NCBI RefSeq assembly: GCF_000208745.1
Contig: NC_030850.1
Location: 16,459,710 to 16,523,709, forward strand
DNA: 64,000 nt
Source: Theobroma cacao
Lineage: Eukaryota > Streptophyta > Magnoliopsida > Malvales > Malvaceae
Direction: 5' to 3'
A program made the position numbers and the translations under genes. Each line of letters begins with the position of its first letter. Position 1 is the stretch's first letter. Positions 22,111 to 34,217 of the stretch are shown here, one piece after another. The notes beneath the pieces were generated by a model. It saw only the letters and a list, made by a program, of their open reading frames with translations. It did not search any database and was not told the origin of the DNA.

Positions 22111-24648
22111 GAGTCCAAGATTTGTTGCAAATCTTAGTAGATTAGTTCTGGATGATTTAAATATTTGTTTAGGTTGCAATGGAAAACTAGACTTTTAGCA
22201 TTAGTAGGAGTTTTGGTTCCATTGGAATGTTGATGAGGATGCAGTTTAAAGGGAGATGATTAACTGTTATTTTCTTGATTTGAAGATAACGGGTTTGGAC
22301 AATTATCATGGGGACATGTTGTGGTTTGTCCTAGGCAGTTAGGATTTAATTACTGCATGTGTTAATGAATTCGGACATGGTTTGGTTGCTCGTTTGGACA
22401 GACTTTGTTTTCGAACATGGGTTGATAGTTGTTATGATCCCTTTTATTCTTTGGCCTAGATTGTTTTAGCCTTTGTCCTTCGTGTTTAGACACCCCCAGG
22501 TGTTCTACATGTTATGTTCTTAAGGGTTTTTTCTTAAATTGTTTTTCATTTTAATCTTTATACTAATAAGTCCAAAGTTTTATCTTTGGCTCTAAACAAC
22601 AAAATTGTGTACTTATCAACTCAAATCATTCAAAAATAATACATTCATTAACTAAAAATTTTAATAAATAGCTGAAAATCTAATTTAATAGAATAAGATG
22701 TAAAAAGCAGAAATCTTGAAACTTACAATAACAAAGGTATATGTGTTCTGAATAACTACTCTTTCAACTTTTAGATAACTTAGTACTAATGGACTAGCAT
22801 ATTCGTTTCCTCCTCATGTTGTTCTAAGAGTGAACAATATTGGTTAGGTGCGGTTGTGGACTAAACTTATTAGTAGTTTTAACCTTTATGAAGAATATTG
22901 TAATTTATTTTAACCCTTCATTACCTTTATGAATGGTTTTAATGCTCGGAAGGACCTTTTTCAGACTTTTCACTTCCGAATGAAGCATAATGGTGAACAT
23001 CCCGCCAATCAAAAATATTAAAAGAAACTAACTAAATAAGAGAAAATTTTTTTATGGATAACTTGAAAAACACCTGTTACCTTAGCCTTAAGTACCAAGC
23101 ATTTGTCCAAAAGGATCAAAGTCGTAGATGCAATTCTGAACTCACAACAATAAGCAGAAAATATAAAGAAAAGCTTATAAAATATATTCAACTATTCAAT
23201 ACAAATCAATTATAAGTTCAGAGGCAAGCATAACCAAAAAAAATAAAAACAGTATCTATATATCTTTGCCCTATCCACGTTGAATAATATAGAATATTTT
23301 TGTTGAGACTGGTATAAGGTGATTCTCAAATTAAAATTATAACATCTCTTTGTTTTGGTATTTGAGATAAAGCTAGTTGAGTTCCTTTTGAAAATGTTAA
23401 GCTCTTGAATTCTCATCCCACCAAATGAAAAAGAAAACGTTATGCAATATTAATGCTAGCAACATGTTATAAAAAATTTATGTTTTCACCTTTTTTTCCT
23501 TTCAATGTTTTCCCATGGTTTTATACTGTTAGATAATGATATCTATGCAGTGAATTATAGTACATGGGAAAAATGTAAAGAGCAAATTAAGATAAATCAT
23601 AAATGGCATAAATTGCAAAAAAAAAAGGAAAGAAACAAAACACACATATGCATATAAATGCATTAAAATGAGTCACCTATTGTAGTCATTAACAACACAC
23701 CTTCTTGCTATTGTTTTAACGCTATCTACAAAAAACACCAAATTACTCAAAAAAAAAAATCTTCACTTGAATAGAATATACAAGGAAAATGTCTAGATGG
23801 CAAGACGTTGCTTCTAAAGGAGTAATAGAAAAGAGTAAATATTGAAATTGTAGTTGCATTTTAGCTCCAAAAGGTAGGGTCCCAAGTTCAATTTCCCCTA
23901 CTCCAACTTACCTATTTAAAAAGAAAAACAACTAATGTAAAGAAATAAAGAATGTAATAACTGCTTATTAAAAACCAAAGAAATGAAGAAGAAATAGAAG
24001 AGCATAACCATTAGCACAAATATTTGTGGAACAAAATAATACCCTTTAATTGAGTGAAGAAAGAAATGAAGAAGAAACAGAAAAGCATAATCATTAGCAT
24101 AAATATTTGTGGAACAGAATAATACTTTTCAGTTGAGTGAAGAAAGACTCCGAACATAAAGCTCAAAATTGGTGCTCTTCAAAATCTGATGAAATGTAAT
24201 GATTAGCTATACACATTAACTATGAATATATAACTAGAATGGGTAAAATAATCATCATAAGTACATACTTAAACTAATTCGAATTCCTTTTTATGAACTA
24301 AGTTAAATAACTCTTCTTTTTGTTTCAAGCCATATGCCAACTTGTTACACTTAGATGACCTTTAAAGTGAACCCAAAGTTATGATTTCATATAAGGTCAA
24401 TGCTAAAGTATTTTGAGAGATTCTTGGAAAATCTGCTTCATAAGTACAAAAAAATAAATCCCACATTTAACAAAATTAAATAGATACTATAACTAAAAAG
24501 AAAAAAGAAAAAAACTGAACAGCAAATAAAATACAAATTGGGACTATCAATAATAAAACTTTGAATCACTTCCTGTGGACAATTGATGGATTAGAATCAT
24601 AATATATACTTGTCCTTGTAAATCAAAAAAGGGTTAGGATTTGGTACC
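22111..24648. other. AT-rich intergenic, nothing recognised
   Basis: Long AT-rich stretch with only short frames on both strands. A ~60-bp phrase (GAAGAAATAGAAGAGCATAA and CATTAGCATAAATATTTGTG) is present twice at about 23985-24050 and 24070-24125, a local diverged duplication. No gene can be supported. Confidence 0.5.
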
Positions 24649-24742
24649 TTAGAGCCAAATGGCAATGACATTCCACTTCTTGACCTCGAAGCACTTGGGT
24701 TTCTTAGTGGAGGGGGAATGGGCGATGTTGCTGAAAGCCTTG
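24649..24742 (-). pseudogene. orphan exon resembling the RBX1 RING-box N-terminal region
   Basis: The minus strand reads SPSTKKPKCFEVKKWNVIAI then W, L and stop. This matches the conserved segment just before the RING of the cullin-ligase subunit RBX1 (family form: [20 protein letters not shown]). It is preceded by an acceptor-like TTTTTCAG and followed by a donor-like AAG|GTACC, but reads into a stop where the family continues into the RING. No RING exon (CAICRN or CNHAFH motifs) was found nearby on this strand. Most likely a captured or residual exon fragment. Confidence 0.5.
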
Positions 24743-25801
24743 CTGAAAAATTCATAATACAAAAACCATAAACATAAATGAATAAAGTTCATTAAATTGT
24801 AAGAATAAAAGTTGTGAGCTGAGCAGTCTAAAAACATTTGCCAAAATAGATGAATCAACAAGACTAAAGAATTTCACTTAAAATAGAGGTACACTGACTT
24901 TTAGTCAACCAACATAAAAAGAATGTTCTAATACAACAAAATTCATAAACTCATGACAATCTGCAACATTTAAACCTCAAACCTTCAAACCCCAAATTTA
25001 TATAATTATAGAGTTATAGCTCTTTTAATGCATGCTAAATATTTCAACTCAGAACCATATGCAAACTTTGGAAAAACTTAAACAAGAAAAATATTAGAAC
25101 ACAAAGAAACATCATCATCAACAAGAGAAAATCTCTGTGTAAACAATGCCCAGTAGAACCTCTAAAATAAGATGAGATCAAATTATGCAGCATTGAGAAG
25201 CAAGGAAGAAACAAATTAAAAGAAAAACAAAATTAACAAATTTAATGCATGAAAAAACAAAAATAAAACATTTCGTAAAACTATGTTAAACTCAATAGAA
25301 AGATAAGAGCAAAAACTGGAAAAAAAGTTGAAACAATGCCTCTCACATTTTGAACCAAAAAGCAAGAAACCTATTCATTTCATAAAAATGTATTAATGAC
25401 ATCAAACAATAAATGCTCAAAATCATATAATCAAAAAAAAAAAATAGAAGAAGAGGTCGGGAATGTGGAAAATAAAAACAGACAGGAGGCAGACTATCCA
25501 AAGATAGCAATTGGTGTTGAGAAAATGTGGGGAGCAAAAACAAAAGAAAACAAAAAAGCCTAGGTGGCTAATAGAAAGGGGAAGAAGAAGAAAAAGTTAA
25601 ATCTCGAAATTACCTTAACATTTAAAAGCAAAAAATAAAAACAAATCCAATATTCTAGAGGAAAAGCCAAAAATGCCTTAAGCAATAAAAACCTAAAAAT
25701 GCCCCATAAGAACTAAAAAATGACAGCACCATGTGTCACGCTTTGAGGGGTATGTATGTTAGAACATTATATGTAAAATCTCATAATTATTGTCGAGAAA
25801 A

Positions 25802-26466
25802 GTTAAATTATGCAATTTGTCCCAATACTTTAATAAAGTAGTGGATTTAATCCCTATACAATAATTTATAAACATTGAGTTTCTATACTTTTTAAAATTG
25901 ACAATGTTAGTCCAATTATTAATAATATTAATTTTTTTGTTATTTATGCTGACATGGTACTTTCTTGTTAATGTGGCAATGAATATGATGATTTGTTAAT
26001 CATGATGCATCATTTTTATTTACTTTACAACTTTAAATTATAGAGCACAAAAATTTAATTTTTTTTAGTCTCACAACACTCTTTCCCTAAATTTTATAAA
26101 CTTATTTATTTTTTTTATTTTTTTCCAATTCTATTTAAAACCATTAGCTCATATTGGATAATTCTATGTCTACACTTATAAGATCCATGTTAGTGTTTGA
26201 TCATGTCATGTTGGCACTATTATTACATTATTCATGAAATGCCACATCATTACCTGGTCATCAAATTCAATGTCACATCAACAAGAAAATGCCACATTAA
26301 TGCAACCAAATGCCATATCAACATAGATAACAAAATTTTTTTAACATATTGGACTGTCATTGTCAATTTTGAAAAGTATAGAGATTCAATTTTTACAAAT
26401 TATTGTACAAGAACTAAATCCACCATTTTGATAAGGAATAAGGACTAATTGCATAATTTAACCTAG
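25802..26466. mobile_element. foldback (MULE-MITE-like) element, ~90-bp TIRs
   Basis: The left arm GTTAAATTATGCAATTTGTC... (25802-25890) is matched by the reverse complement of the right arm (about 26375-26462, ending AATTGCATAATTTAAC). Sequence just outside each end is GAGAAAAG (25795-25802 and 26467-26474), compatible with an 8-9 bp target duplication of Mutator type. The interior is noncoding, with several ACATGTCA-like and CCACATCA phrases. Confidence 0.7.
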
Positions 26467-26490
26467 GAGAAAAGGCCGATCAATCATTGG

Positions 26491-26895
26491 TATAATACTT
26501 AAAAAAATCCCTAAATTATACAAGAAAATTCAAATAAGTCTTTATTCAAGACTTTGTATTTTTATTTTGAATCAAATAAACTCTTATGACTAATGGTTGA
26601 CTACATATTATTAGTCAAAAAGACTATTTGTCATTTATATCACATAACGTTAACGTGACATACTAACATGTTATAATAAATGATGTGGATAATGATATGG
26701 CTATATGACATTTTTACCCTTGATGTCATCATCATACTAACATCATGTTAATGCGATATGGAAAAAAAATAATTAGTGATATTTTGATTGATGATAAATA
26801 AAGGTTTATTTAACTCGACATAAGAATATAAAGTTTTGATTGAATGACATAAAAAATAAATATTTATTTAAATTTTTTTAAATAATTCAGAAACC
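26491..26895. mobile_element. second, more diverged foldback element
   Basis: The left side (26491-26590, with TTCAAATAAGTCTTTATTCA) and the reverse complement of the right side (about 26800-26895) are alignable at roughly 70% identity by eye, giving a ~90-bp imperfect inverted repeat. It adjoins the first foldback element by only ~25 bp. Confidence 0.45.
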
Positions 26896-27406
26896 TTTTT
26901 CCAAACAAGGCCTTAATCATTTTTTTTTATGCTGAAAATTCACGTAGTGCCCAGCTACCCTGTTAAATTTTATTAATTACGAAATAAAATACAAAGGAGG
27001 GGGACTTAAACCGTACCTCCAAATTACATGATCATGAGAAAATTTTGGAGAAGCACCTAGAGTAAGAAAAACCATTTTACGTGCATAACTTTTGATGCTA
27101 CAGTAAAACAGATATTCCCTACTATTACATTGCGACAATAAACTAAAGTAAAATTTAAAACAGAAAATGTAAATAAGAAAAGCACATAGAATGAGGTGTT
27201 TCATTTTATGACCATAGTTTTTACTATCGTCATAAAATTGAAACACTCCCATATTACAAAAATCTATGTGAATAACAAAATAAAAAAAATAAACTAGGAG
27301 TACTACTCCTTTGCATTCATTTAAAACGAACATAAGGAAAACTAACGTTATCTAATCTAAGAATACCTCTAAGTTCTCCTACTGCTTTTGAAAATACCTG
27401 TAGGTT

Positions 27407-27900
27407 CTAGTGCGTATGCCCTTGATTTGAGAGATGATCTGCTGCCTGATTCTCCTCTCGATGGATGTGCGAAATCCGAAAAGAGATACCACTCAAGGAT
27501 CTACGAATGGAAGTAAGCAAATATCGAGTCCTAGAGGATCCTTGATGACCCTCATTTATCATGTGTACCACTACTTTTGCATCAATTTCTATCCAAAGTC
27601 TAGTAACATTGTACTCAAAACACAAAAGTAAACCCTTGTGTAGTGCCATTAACTCTGCCTGTAATGAGTAACATGGTCCAAAATTTTTAGAAATCTAAAA
27701 ATCATGGTACTTGTATAGTCTCGAAGAAGTCCACCTCTTGCAGCATTCTGAAAATTATGCTTGGAACTCTCATCAACATTCAACTTAAACTCACCTGTTG
27801 ATGGTTTATACCAAGAGAATATTTTTGATGGATGTGAGGCTACCTGCTGAAATATTAGACCCCATACCTGAAATATTAAACAAGGTCTTAAGCATTTGAC
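27407..27900 (-). pseudogene. LINE-type RNase H (RVT_3) domain with one frameshift
   Basis: Two overlapping minus-strand frames make up one RNase H domain: an N-terminal part (STGEFKLNVDESSKHN, then ARGGLLRD) and a C-terminal part (AELMALHKGLLLC, LWIEIDAKVVVHMI, ISHIHREENQAADHL). The D, E, D, D catalytic positions (NVDES, AELMA, EIDAK, QAADHL) are all still present. The two frames meet near 27650-27690, where one indel separates them. No reverse transcriptase precedes it, so it is a truncated non-LTR remnant. Confidence 0.75.
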
Positions 27901-28389
27901 AAGTGAAGTGATCACCACCAACTTGGTTCAATAATAACCTTAACAAATCCAAGTTAAGGAATTTGGTCTCAAGGGTTGCAAGGCATTGGGCCTCTTTTTC
28001 CGTTGACAAAACCCATCAGTCCCTCTGCTTCATATCACTTACCGAATTGGAAAATTCGAAAGCCGAAAAGCCAAAAAAAAGAAAAAGAAAAAAAGGAAAA
28101 GAATCCAAATAGATTTGGCCAATCTACAAACCGGAGGAAGTGAGAACAACACGCTGTTAAAAGGAAATATTCACTACAAAATTCTTCAAATTCTCCATTA
28201 ATATATTCTTTTATGCATTTACTTATAAATAAGGGCTAGGGTTTTTTATTTTATTTTCTTCTTTTTTTTCGTCACATTAGCTAGAATTTTAATTTTAAAA
28301 TCCTCTAGAAAACCAATCTTTCCTCGTCTCAGGCTCTTTCTCTTGTGATTTGTAAGATTAGGGTTAGGTTTTTTGCTTAGTGGATAAAG

Positions 28390-31300
28390 ATGTATGCTGA
28401 TCGAGTGGAGGCTGTTGGCAAAAGGTCGGTAAAGGAGCGACTCAGTGGCAACTCCGCTGACAACTCTATTCGCCGGCATCAAATCACTGGCAAGAGGTTC
28501 GTTGTGTCCCTTTATTTTCCGTTTGTTTCGACGGTTGCCTTAATAGGAATCTTTCTTTTCACTTTTTCTCTTCGCTGTGATACAGTAATTTATGTTTACC
28601 ATTTTGTTGATATTTTCGGAATAATGACTCAATTTTGCCGGTGGCTTTGCCTTTAATATTTGAGTTTAATTTGCTGTCAAGCTTTTGAGAGAGAATGCAC
28701 GAGTGCATTGGACTTAAAGATCATTTAAATAGAAGAGCATGGTGTTCTCTCAAAAAATTTTTATTTAGATTCCCTAAATTCTGATGTTAGATTTGTCTTG
28801 ATGGTTCCTAAGTCGGTGAAATCAAGTATGATGCATAGAAAGAAGGGAGGGTTAGGAGGCGGAGATTGTAGCTAACTGGGAAGGTGTATTTGAAAGTTTA
28901 GCTTTCAAAGTTTGTATTTAGTATAACAAATGTCATCTGATTACTTTTGATTCAAAAATAAGGGCGCCCTTCATTCCATTTGGTGCTTTATAGTCACTTT
29001 ACAAATCCCCCTCTTCTCCCCCCCCCCCCCTTCCTTTCCCTCTCTTTCCCCAGAAGAAAAAGCAAGGCAGTTTATTGACATGATTATTATCTTTTACTTT
29101 AGTCCATTCTTCTGGCCCTCTCTAATTTTTATGTATGCTTGTTGCTTATGAACTTAGGAATTTGTGGTTTGAGTTGGTAAGGGTGTATTTTGCTGCTTGG
29201 GTAGCTGGTTTTGGTAAAATACAGTATTTCAAGTGGTGATAGATTTTTCAGCTGATATTAGTTGCTGCTGTAAGTTGAATTTGGTTTCCCCTCATTCCAT
29301 CCCCCACCCCCAAAAAATAAAAATGTCAAATTTGGTTTATTTACACTTTTCGCGTTAATGCCCCTAATCCGTGAACATCTTTCATGCCAAATCTTTTCCA
29401 GGCTGAGGGAAGATGACAAGTGGGAACATGATCTTTACCAAGATGACTTACCTCAAGTTTCAAGTATGAATTGCCTGACACAATCACATGCAACTAAAAT
29501 ATTGCTGCCATAGTTGGATGCAACTAAATAATGTCTATTTGGTTTTGACTGTGTGTTAATGGCTTGTGAAGATCGCAAAGTTGATGCCCGTGATCTTCGT
29601 TTGAAGCTCCAAAGGAAAAGTCACCAGCAGGTGTCTCAAAGTGGAAGGGGAGCTTTCTCAGGTGTGCGTGATCTTCGTGAAAAGTTATCTGGAACAATGA
29701 ATACACAGCCTCTAAATGTTGATCCACCAAAACCAAAAGTGGAAACTGCCAAACCAGCCAGGAAAAGTGTAGCAGTTGAAACTTCTGAACCAGAACCGAA
29801 AAGGGCTGCAAATATGGTAGCAAGGAAGAAGGTTCAGCAAAAGGCATAGAACTTCTGCTCTTCTTGCTTATTATTATCTCAAACCCCTCCTCCACCCCTC
29901 TCCTTTCCCCCCAATTTNTCCACCCTCTCTTTCCCCCCAATTTTCTCGCTCTTCCCAAATTTTTGTTTATTGGACAAGCATAAAAAATAACTTCTCTGTT
30001 TTTCTCCTGTCAGAGGTGTGCGGATGTGTGTGTTTATTTTTTTTTTCATTGGTGGGGGTTCTGGAGGCTAGTTTCAAAAACCTGTCATGCATGGCATGCA
30101 TATCACTAGGGTTTGTTTACAGTTGTTTGTAATGCATGATAAAGTGAATGAGTAAAGTTTTAACTGTCAACTCTGAATTATGACCTGTCCTAAACTATAA
30201 CTAGAATGTGCATAGTGTTGGCAGTTTGAAAGTCCAATAGGTGGGACAATGAATAGTGTTATAACACTTCAGGGTAAGATATAGATGGTTTGCTTGCAAA
30301 TGGTTAACTTATGGATTTCGTAGAGTATAGAAAATGAAAATAATATAAGGCTTGTTGTGCTAACTTTAATGGAATTGTAAATGTGTCCCTGAGTTTGCAC
30401 CTGCATATCTCTGGAAATGTTAGCTTTTTCAGCTGCAATCTAAGAGCCATTCCCCCATCATAATTTGATATCATGACCTTGCCAACATGTTTTTTTTTTT
30501 GGTGTGTGTGTCTAAGCCTTGTGGTTTCTTATGCAGGCTGATACATCAGTTGAGGGCTTCCTCCAGTCTTTGGGTATTGAAAAATACACAATTCTTTTTC
30601 AAGCAGAGGAAGTATGTAGTTTTATGCTTTCTTCTATAGATTGTAAATTAGCCCTTTTGTTGTTTTAAATCATAACTTAAAATAAAGGAATTTCTGCTTC
30701 CACTATAAGACATAAACCTCTTTCTGCAGGTTGACATGACTGCTCTTGTACACATGACTGATGAGGATCTAAAAGCGTTAGGAATACCAATGGTAATTTC
30801 AAACTGAACCTTGATACATGCATGCACAGTTTTCTATTCATGAATTTGCTTTAAGCTGTATTTGATGCTTGTCTTGGGCAATGAAGGATTTGAAATAGGG
30901 ATATATCCTATTATTGTTGTTCACAACCAAGAACTTCTGTTACTTTACCTCAGTAGTTTTGTCCAGTTTTCCAATTTGAGATGCTTCAAATGTTTCTCTT
31001 TTTTAAAATGTCAAGCACACCTTCTTAACTTTATGAAAATGTCCTCTTTCTTATTGCTTTCTTTTTTTTTCCTTGCATATAATCATTTGAGTGAATTATT
31101 GGAATTAATAGTTTAATTGCATTTAAATGTTTGTCTCTTCAAGAAATTGGAATTTCTGGGATGTACAGGTAATAGGTAATGAATGTTGTCGTAGAAAATC
31201 CGTAACCTGTGTCAAGGTAGTTTGAAAATATATCACTTTACTATCTCTTCAAGTCCAACATAATGTGACTTTCACTTGTGGCTTCAGCATTTCCTTCACC

Positions 31301-31478
31301 AAGAAACTGTTGCTGTTTATCTTTCTCTTTGTCTGTTACATGCATATATCACAAGTAATGCATTTTCTTAATTTCCTACGTGTTTTCTCTTTCCTGCCCC
31401 TTGTTTTAATCAAGATTTTTGGTTTGCTTCCAGGGCCCAAGAAAGAAGATACTTCTGGCATTGGAACCTAGAGGCTGA
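28390..31478 (+). CDS. SAM (sterile alpha motif) domain protein, 6 exons
   Basis: The inferred exons are 28390-28496, 29402-29463, 29572-29843, 30537-30611, 30730-30792 and 31434-31478, totalling 624 nt or 207 aa with all phases consistent. The N-terminus (MYADRVEAVGKRSVKERLSG) leads into a conserved WEHDLYQDDLPQVS block, then repeated DLRLKL and DLREKLSG motifs and a Lys/Pro-rich linker. The C-terminal SAM domain (residues ~148-207) includes VEGFLQSLGIEKY, FQAEEVDMTALVHMTDEDLK and LGIPMGPRKKILLALEP. SAM domains mediate protein-protein or RNA binding; the specific role of this plant family is not known to me. Intron 3 needs either a GC donor (AAG|GCATAG at 29844) or an upstream GT donor (AAG|GTTCAG at 29832). 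Both keep frame, and the GC version retains VQQK. The gene is convergent with PIG-S. Confidence 0.88.
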
Positions 31479-32336
31479 CATTTGGAGTTTTAGCAAGTGG
31501 TTGTTGCCAGTAGGATCTCAAGATGTATTATTGGCTGACATCCCTACAAGGTAGCAGGGCTGTGTTTTGGCTGATGAGACACTGCTTGTAACAATTCTTT
31601 GGGTACTTGTTTATTTTGCTTTTTGTTCAGCTTTATTGACAAAAATGTGGATTCATGCGGAGCTTGTATTGAAATGGAAGGATGGAGTATCCTTAGATGC
31701 CAAGTAGGTCGGAGCCTTGTTTCTCGTGCCCCTTACGGGCTTCGGTTAGATACGTTAAACTAATGTATATGCTGCATTGATTTAATCTTATTTTTGGATG
31801 ATTTCTAAAATCCAAATGAAGTGTAAACTGTAAAGAGAGATTCGGAAAAAAAAAAAAATGTGTTATACATAATGCATGGCCATCCTTTCTACCCAGGGGC
31901 AGGCAGCAACAGTGAAGGAAGGGAACTAGATAGGAAGATAGAGTTGTAACTTGTGCGTATTGCTAATTTGCACAAGTCTCTTAGGCGAAATTATATGCCA
32001 AATTCTGGTTTATTCTATGCTACAGAGTCTATTTTCATCTTCAGGGGAGTGTGGTTTTTCTTTTCATTTGGGCTTTTATCTTCAACAGAATTTTGAACAA
32101 ATCGGCTACAAGAAAATTTTACTTGTTCAAATACTCTCAAATTCAGCATTGTCCATCGTCCATAAATTTTCCATGGTATATGACATGAGGAGATTGCTAC
32201 AGATACAAGCAATGTATAACGTGACTCAAAAATTGTGTTTCTCATGTGGCCAAACTGTCAGTTTCCTCTTATCTTCCTGATCCTTTCCAACTGTTGGAGC
32301 CTTTGCTTGATGCCAAATCTTGTTCTAGGGAGACCA
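31479..32336. other. intergenic between convergent SAM and PIG-S genes
   Basis: Contains the 3' UTRs of both genes. No additional gene or repeat was recognised; the open frames at 31951-32280 (+) and 32015-32245 (-) have no domain signature. Confidence 0.6.
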
Positions 32337-34153
32337 TCAAGATGATGCGTTTGCTTTAGCCTTCCAAGCTAGATACTTTGCCTTTTCTTGCTTATATCTT
32401 TTCAATTCTCTTAGAGCTGCAAGCACGACATGCATTGAAACTGGCAGAAAGAATGGCTGCAAAAATAAAAAGAAACGCCATTGAGATTTATAATCCAAGT
32501 AAACCAATGCCACTAATAATAACCTTTTTAGTGATCTGTTTTCATGAACTGAAATACTAGTTCAGCAACCAGAGATTACAAGAAAGATAACTATGAAGAA
32601 AAAAATGCAGAATGCTATATATTGTAAAGAAAAAGAAAAATAATTCAATGGATTTTGTATCTAATTTCCCGCTTTAGATTTACATAAACCAAATCGTTTA
32701 GAAGATAATTCCCCCTTCCCTTCCATAGCCGATAAATACTGCATTTTTTCTTTTCACAGACCTTCAATTGAGGATTTAACTATCAGAGACCACTAAATTC
32801 CAATAGCACTCAAATAAAGTCTCATGATACAAAGTAATAAAGCATGTTTTGGGAAGAAAATCTCAGTTTCTGATTAATCATTATCAAGAGACATGTAAGT
32901 TTCATTTAACTAACCGAGTAGACAGCAAAACAGTGCTCAAAGGAATAGTAGCTGACAGACATAATAGATGGGTGGAAAAAGGCATCCTCTGCCAGAGACC
33001 TTGCTTGCCTTGAGGAAGCTGACAACAAAGTGTAAATATTTTGTTAGGTATTCTAGCTGATAAGAGGCTAGAATAGCAAATAATTATTTTAAGGCAGAAT
33101 TGAACACTAATCTACAAGTTTAGGAACATACTAGTTGAAAATCCATATCCTCCAATAGAAGCATTACTTTGTGCCAGCTTTGCTGCCTCAAGAGAATACT
33201 TTACCTACTCAAGAGACCATGGTAAAATTATAAACTGATAGTTCAATGATTATATTCATATGGATGCTTACAGAAGCAAGTGCTCCTATAAATTAACTTA
33301 CAGTCCAACTTGATAACTCACCTGTTTTCCTATCTCATCCATAATAATCATCCTTGGCAGTGATTGAACCTGCATTAAAGTTTGTCATTAATAGCAAAAT
33401 CTTGACCTGAATCAGATGGTTCATTTTCTAATACCCACACATACCAATCTTGAAAGAGATGCAAGTGTTGTAGCACATGAATGAAGATTAAAGCAAGTGT
33501 GCTGCCGTGACAAGACATCCAATTCCCTGGACAAGAATTGGAAGAAATACTTTAACCAAAGACAGAAAGAGCAACTGAATGAGAACAAAATATATTTACA
33601 TTTTAAAAAATTCTAATGGAATTTAAGCAGCCAAACAGAGAAAACATGCTCATCAAACCACTATGAAACTGAGTTCAGTTCTGTCAGATAAATACTACTA
33701 TTAAAGTCATATTACTTGTCTGGCACTAGAAATTTAACTATCAGACATAGCTTGCTAGTGCCATAGGATTTTATCTTACCATTCAGTAAAACCTCTTTCA
33801 CTAGGTACAAGGTTCCAAATGCCTGATCCACCAGCATAAACATTGACAGACCGGAAACCAAAAAGTTGTCGAAACTGCCCAATGAATACTTCAAACATGT
33901 TCTCAAGATCCTGTTTAAGAACATTCATGCATCAAACTTGAGAAAATTAAATTGAAGCTACCTGCAAAATATAATATGTACTTCTACTCATTCAATTATT
34001 CTCTTCATTTCCATAGTGCAAGCAGGATGGCAATAAAAAATCCACAAACTAAATGGTTTGAAACTGATTTCTAAACTTCAGTCTCAAAGTACAATAATCG
34101 AATTTTGGAAATTTATAGCATCTGCATGTGAATGCAAGCATGTGTGCAAGTAG

Positions 34154-34217
<64 letters not shown>

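Noticed and set aside
26977..27333. 118-codon minus-strand frame with hydrophobic segments.
   Set aside because: AT-rich composition yields Phe/Leu/Tyr-rich chance frames; no domain and no splice context.
32378..32560. Plus-strand 60-codon frame beginning MPFLAYIFSILLELQAR.
   Set aside because: It is the complement of the last PIG-S exon, which joins in phase to the rest of that gene.
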